Shown here: positions 6,267-6,948 of the stretch, one piece after another
How the letters are laid out: each line of letters opens with the position of its first letter
Numbering within the stretch: the stretch's first letter is position 1
NCBI GenBank assembly: GCA_001805655.1
Contig: MHGR01000133.1
Span: forward strand, 14,229-21,176
DNA: 6,948 bases
Origin: Omnitrophica WOR_2 bacterium RIFCSPHIGHO2_02_FULL_52_10
GTDB taxonomy: Bacteria > Omnitrophota > Gorgyraeia > Zapsychrales > Zapsychraceae
Reading direction: 5' to 3'
Translations under genes and position numbers: made by a program
The notes under the pieces: generated by a model
What the model was told of the DNA's origin: nothing
Databases searched by the model: none
Seen by the model: the letters and a program-made list of their open reading frames with translations, nothing else

Positions 6267-6310
6267 TATTGACGTCCGCAAAGGTTCCATTACCTATGCG
6301 GACGTCAATA
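6267..6310. repeat. 14-bp perfect inverted repeat across the EamA stop codon
   Basis: TATTGACGTCCGCA at 6267-6280 is matched exactly by TGCGGACGTCAATA at 6297-6310. Inside, one mismatch is followed by four more base pairs (6282-6285 with 6292-6295), leaving a six-base loop. Each arm contains the self-complementary GACGTC. The last five residues and the stop codon of the transporter are encoded within it. No T-run follows on either strand, so it is not a standard intrinsic terminator, though it may stop exonucleases or mark a repeat insertion. Confidence 0.75.
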
Positions 6311-6948
6311 GAAATACTCCCAGGACCATCAGCAGTACGCCAATCAGCCTCTCCCGCATGCCGCGCTCTTTAAAAAGCATAAAACCGAAAACGGAGCTCA
6401 TGACCACACTGGTCCGCTTGACCGCAATCAGGTACGGCACCAGGGTCATCGTAATGGCGGTCATCTGGCAGACCAGGGCTACGGCATTACAGAGCCCCAT
6501 GACCGCCAAAACAGGCCAGACGGACCGCAGCTTGTCTTTGAGGTCCCTGACCCTCCACATCATGATGACCGTCAGCGCGGCGGCAACGCCCGTATTTAAC
6601 AGGGTAATCCACATCAGTGAAGATGAGTTGAGAACGCCGATCTTGTCGACATTGGACCCAATGCTGAACAGCAGCGCCACCAAAAGCATATAGCGCGGCC
6701 CGCGGATGCGGATTAACTGCTTGAACGGCTCCAGGTATCCCCCTTGCCTGCGCTGAAAATGCATGACGTAAGAGCCCCCCACGATCAACAGGATACCGGC
6801 GATTCCAAGGAGGCCGGGAAATTCCCCAAGCATCAAGGGGGAAGTGATCAACAAAAACAGCGGCGTAAAGGCCAGCATGGGCATGGTAATGGAGAGGTCA
6901 GAGCTCTGGATCGCTTTGAAATAAAGCGTCCAGGCGAACACCAGGATC
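6294..6948 (-). CDS. EamA/DMT-superfamily transporter (5' end outside window)
   Basis: The reading frame is open to the window edge; 217 residues and a TAG stop are visible. A GTG at 6941 is in frame, but the codons before it are open and hydrophobic, so the gene almost certainly starts upstream. Family members have about 280-300 residues, so roughly 60-80 are missing. About eight hydrophobic helices are visible, near 1-10, 18-39, 45-63, 84-102, 110-131, 143-164, 168-191 and 198-215. The two EamA repeats show matching ends: PLMLGE followed by a helix (37-63) in the first, and AVKRTSVVMSS (175-185) with LFKERG (191-196) and a final helix in the second. It is an inner-membrane carrier for a small metabolite; the substrate cannot be read from sequence. 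The C-terminus runs into the 6267-6310 hairpin. Confidence 0.88.
   Translation of the reverse strand, partial: ILVFAWTLYFKAIQSSDLSITMPMLAFTPLFLLITSPLMLGEFPGLLGIAGILLIVGGSYVMHFQRRQGGYLEPFKQLIRIRGPRYMLLVALLFSIGSNVDKIGVLNSSSLMWITLLNTGVAAALTVIMMWRVRDLKDKLRSVWPVLAVMGLCNAVALVCQMTAITMTLVPYLIAVKRTSVVMSSVFGFMLFKERGMRERLIGVLLMVLGVFLLTSA

Noticed and set aside
6189..6290. Minus-strand 33-codon frame starting just after the EamA stop
   Set aside because: It has no ribosome site, begins in the hairpin loop and shows no recognisable feature; a leaderless peptide cannot be supported.
6195..6310. Integron attC site
   Set aside because: The inverted pairs lack the conserved GTTRRRY/RYYYAAC core sites at the ends, and no integrase is present.
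6121..6364. Minus-strand frame after the EamA gene with several cysteines, ending in TAA at 6121
   Set aside because: It looked protein-like, but its only ATG near a useful place leaves 19 codons; the rest overlaps EamA in another frame. Possibly a gene remnant, not supportable.
6128..6373. Plus-strand 81-codon frame, partly hydrophobic
   Set aside because: It runs antisense into the EamA gene and through the inverted repeat; its LTSA similarity to the EamA end is explained by the palindrome.

Overview
The window reads as bacterial chromosome with every supported gene on the minus strand, so transcription runs from high to low coordinates. It suggests an uncultured Gram-negative bacterium. 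The grounds are a GldA/GldF/GldG/DUF4340-type ABC system, an AsmA-like membrane-anchored protein, sigma70-like promoters, strong Shine-Dalgarno sites and moderately GC-rich coding DNA. Candidatus Omnitrophota or another member of the Planctomycetes-Verrucomicrobia-Omnitrophota assemblage is my best guess. That is inference from gene organisation, not from a marker gene.

Layout in transcription order. (1) 6948-6294: an EamA/DMT-type membrane transporter whose start lies outside the window; its stop codon sits inside a long hairpin. (2) 6293-6074: a 220-bp gene-free gap rich in inverted repeats, with a probable promoter and a 13-bp palindrome. (3) 6073-5783: a small, very basic exported protein of 96 aa, bracketed by a short imperfect direct repeat. 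(4) 5747-4995: an AsmA/DUF748-like protein, probably co-transcribed with (3). (5) 4994-4817: an AT-rich gap with a near-consensus sigma70 promoter whose -35 box lies in an inverted repeat, and a leader hairpin. (6) 4816-3839: ABC ATPase. (7) 3848-3701: a dense cluster of nested inverted repeats that starts inside the end of the ATPase gene and reaches the ribosome binding site of the next gene. (8) 3689-1173: one protein joining an ABC-2 permease (GldF-like) to a GldG-like auxiliary domain. (9) 1166-1: a DUF4340 protein, cut off by the window edge.

Genes 6, 8 and 9 form one ABC operon. The ATPase energises the ABC-2 membrane domain, while the GldG-like and DUF4340 parts probably form a large extracytoplasmic module beside it. 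In Bacteroidetes the related GldA/GldF/GldG proteins are linked to gliding and type IX secretion. Outside that phylum the substrate of such clusters is unknown, so no substrate is assigned here. I found no rRNA, tRNA, CRISPR array, transposase, phage gene or defence gene. The least explained parts are the repeat cluster at 3701-3848 and the structured DNA at 6113-6310.
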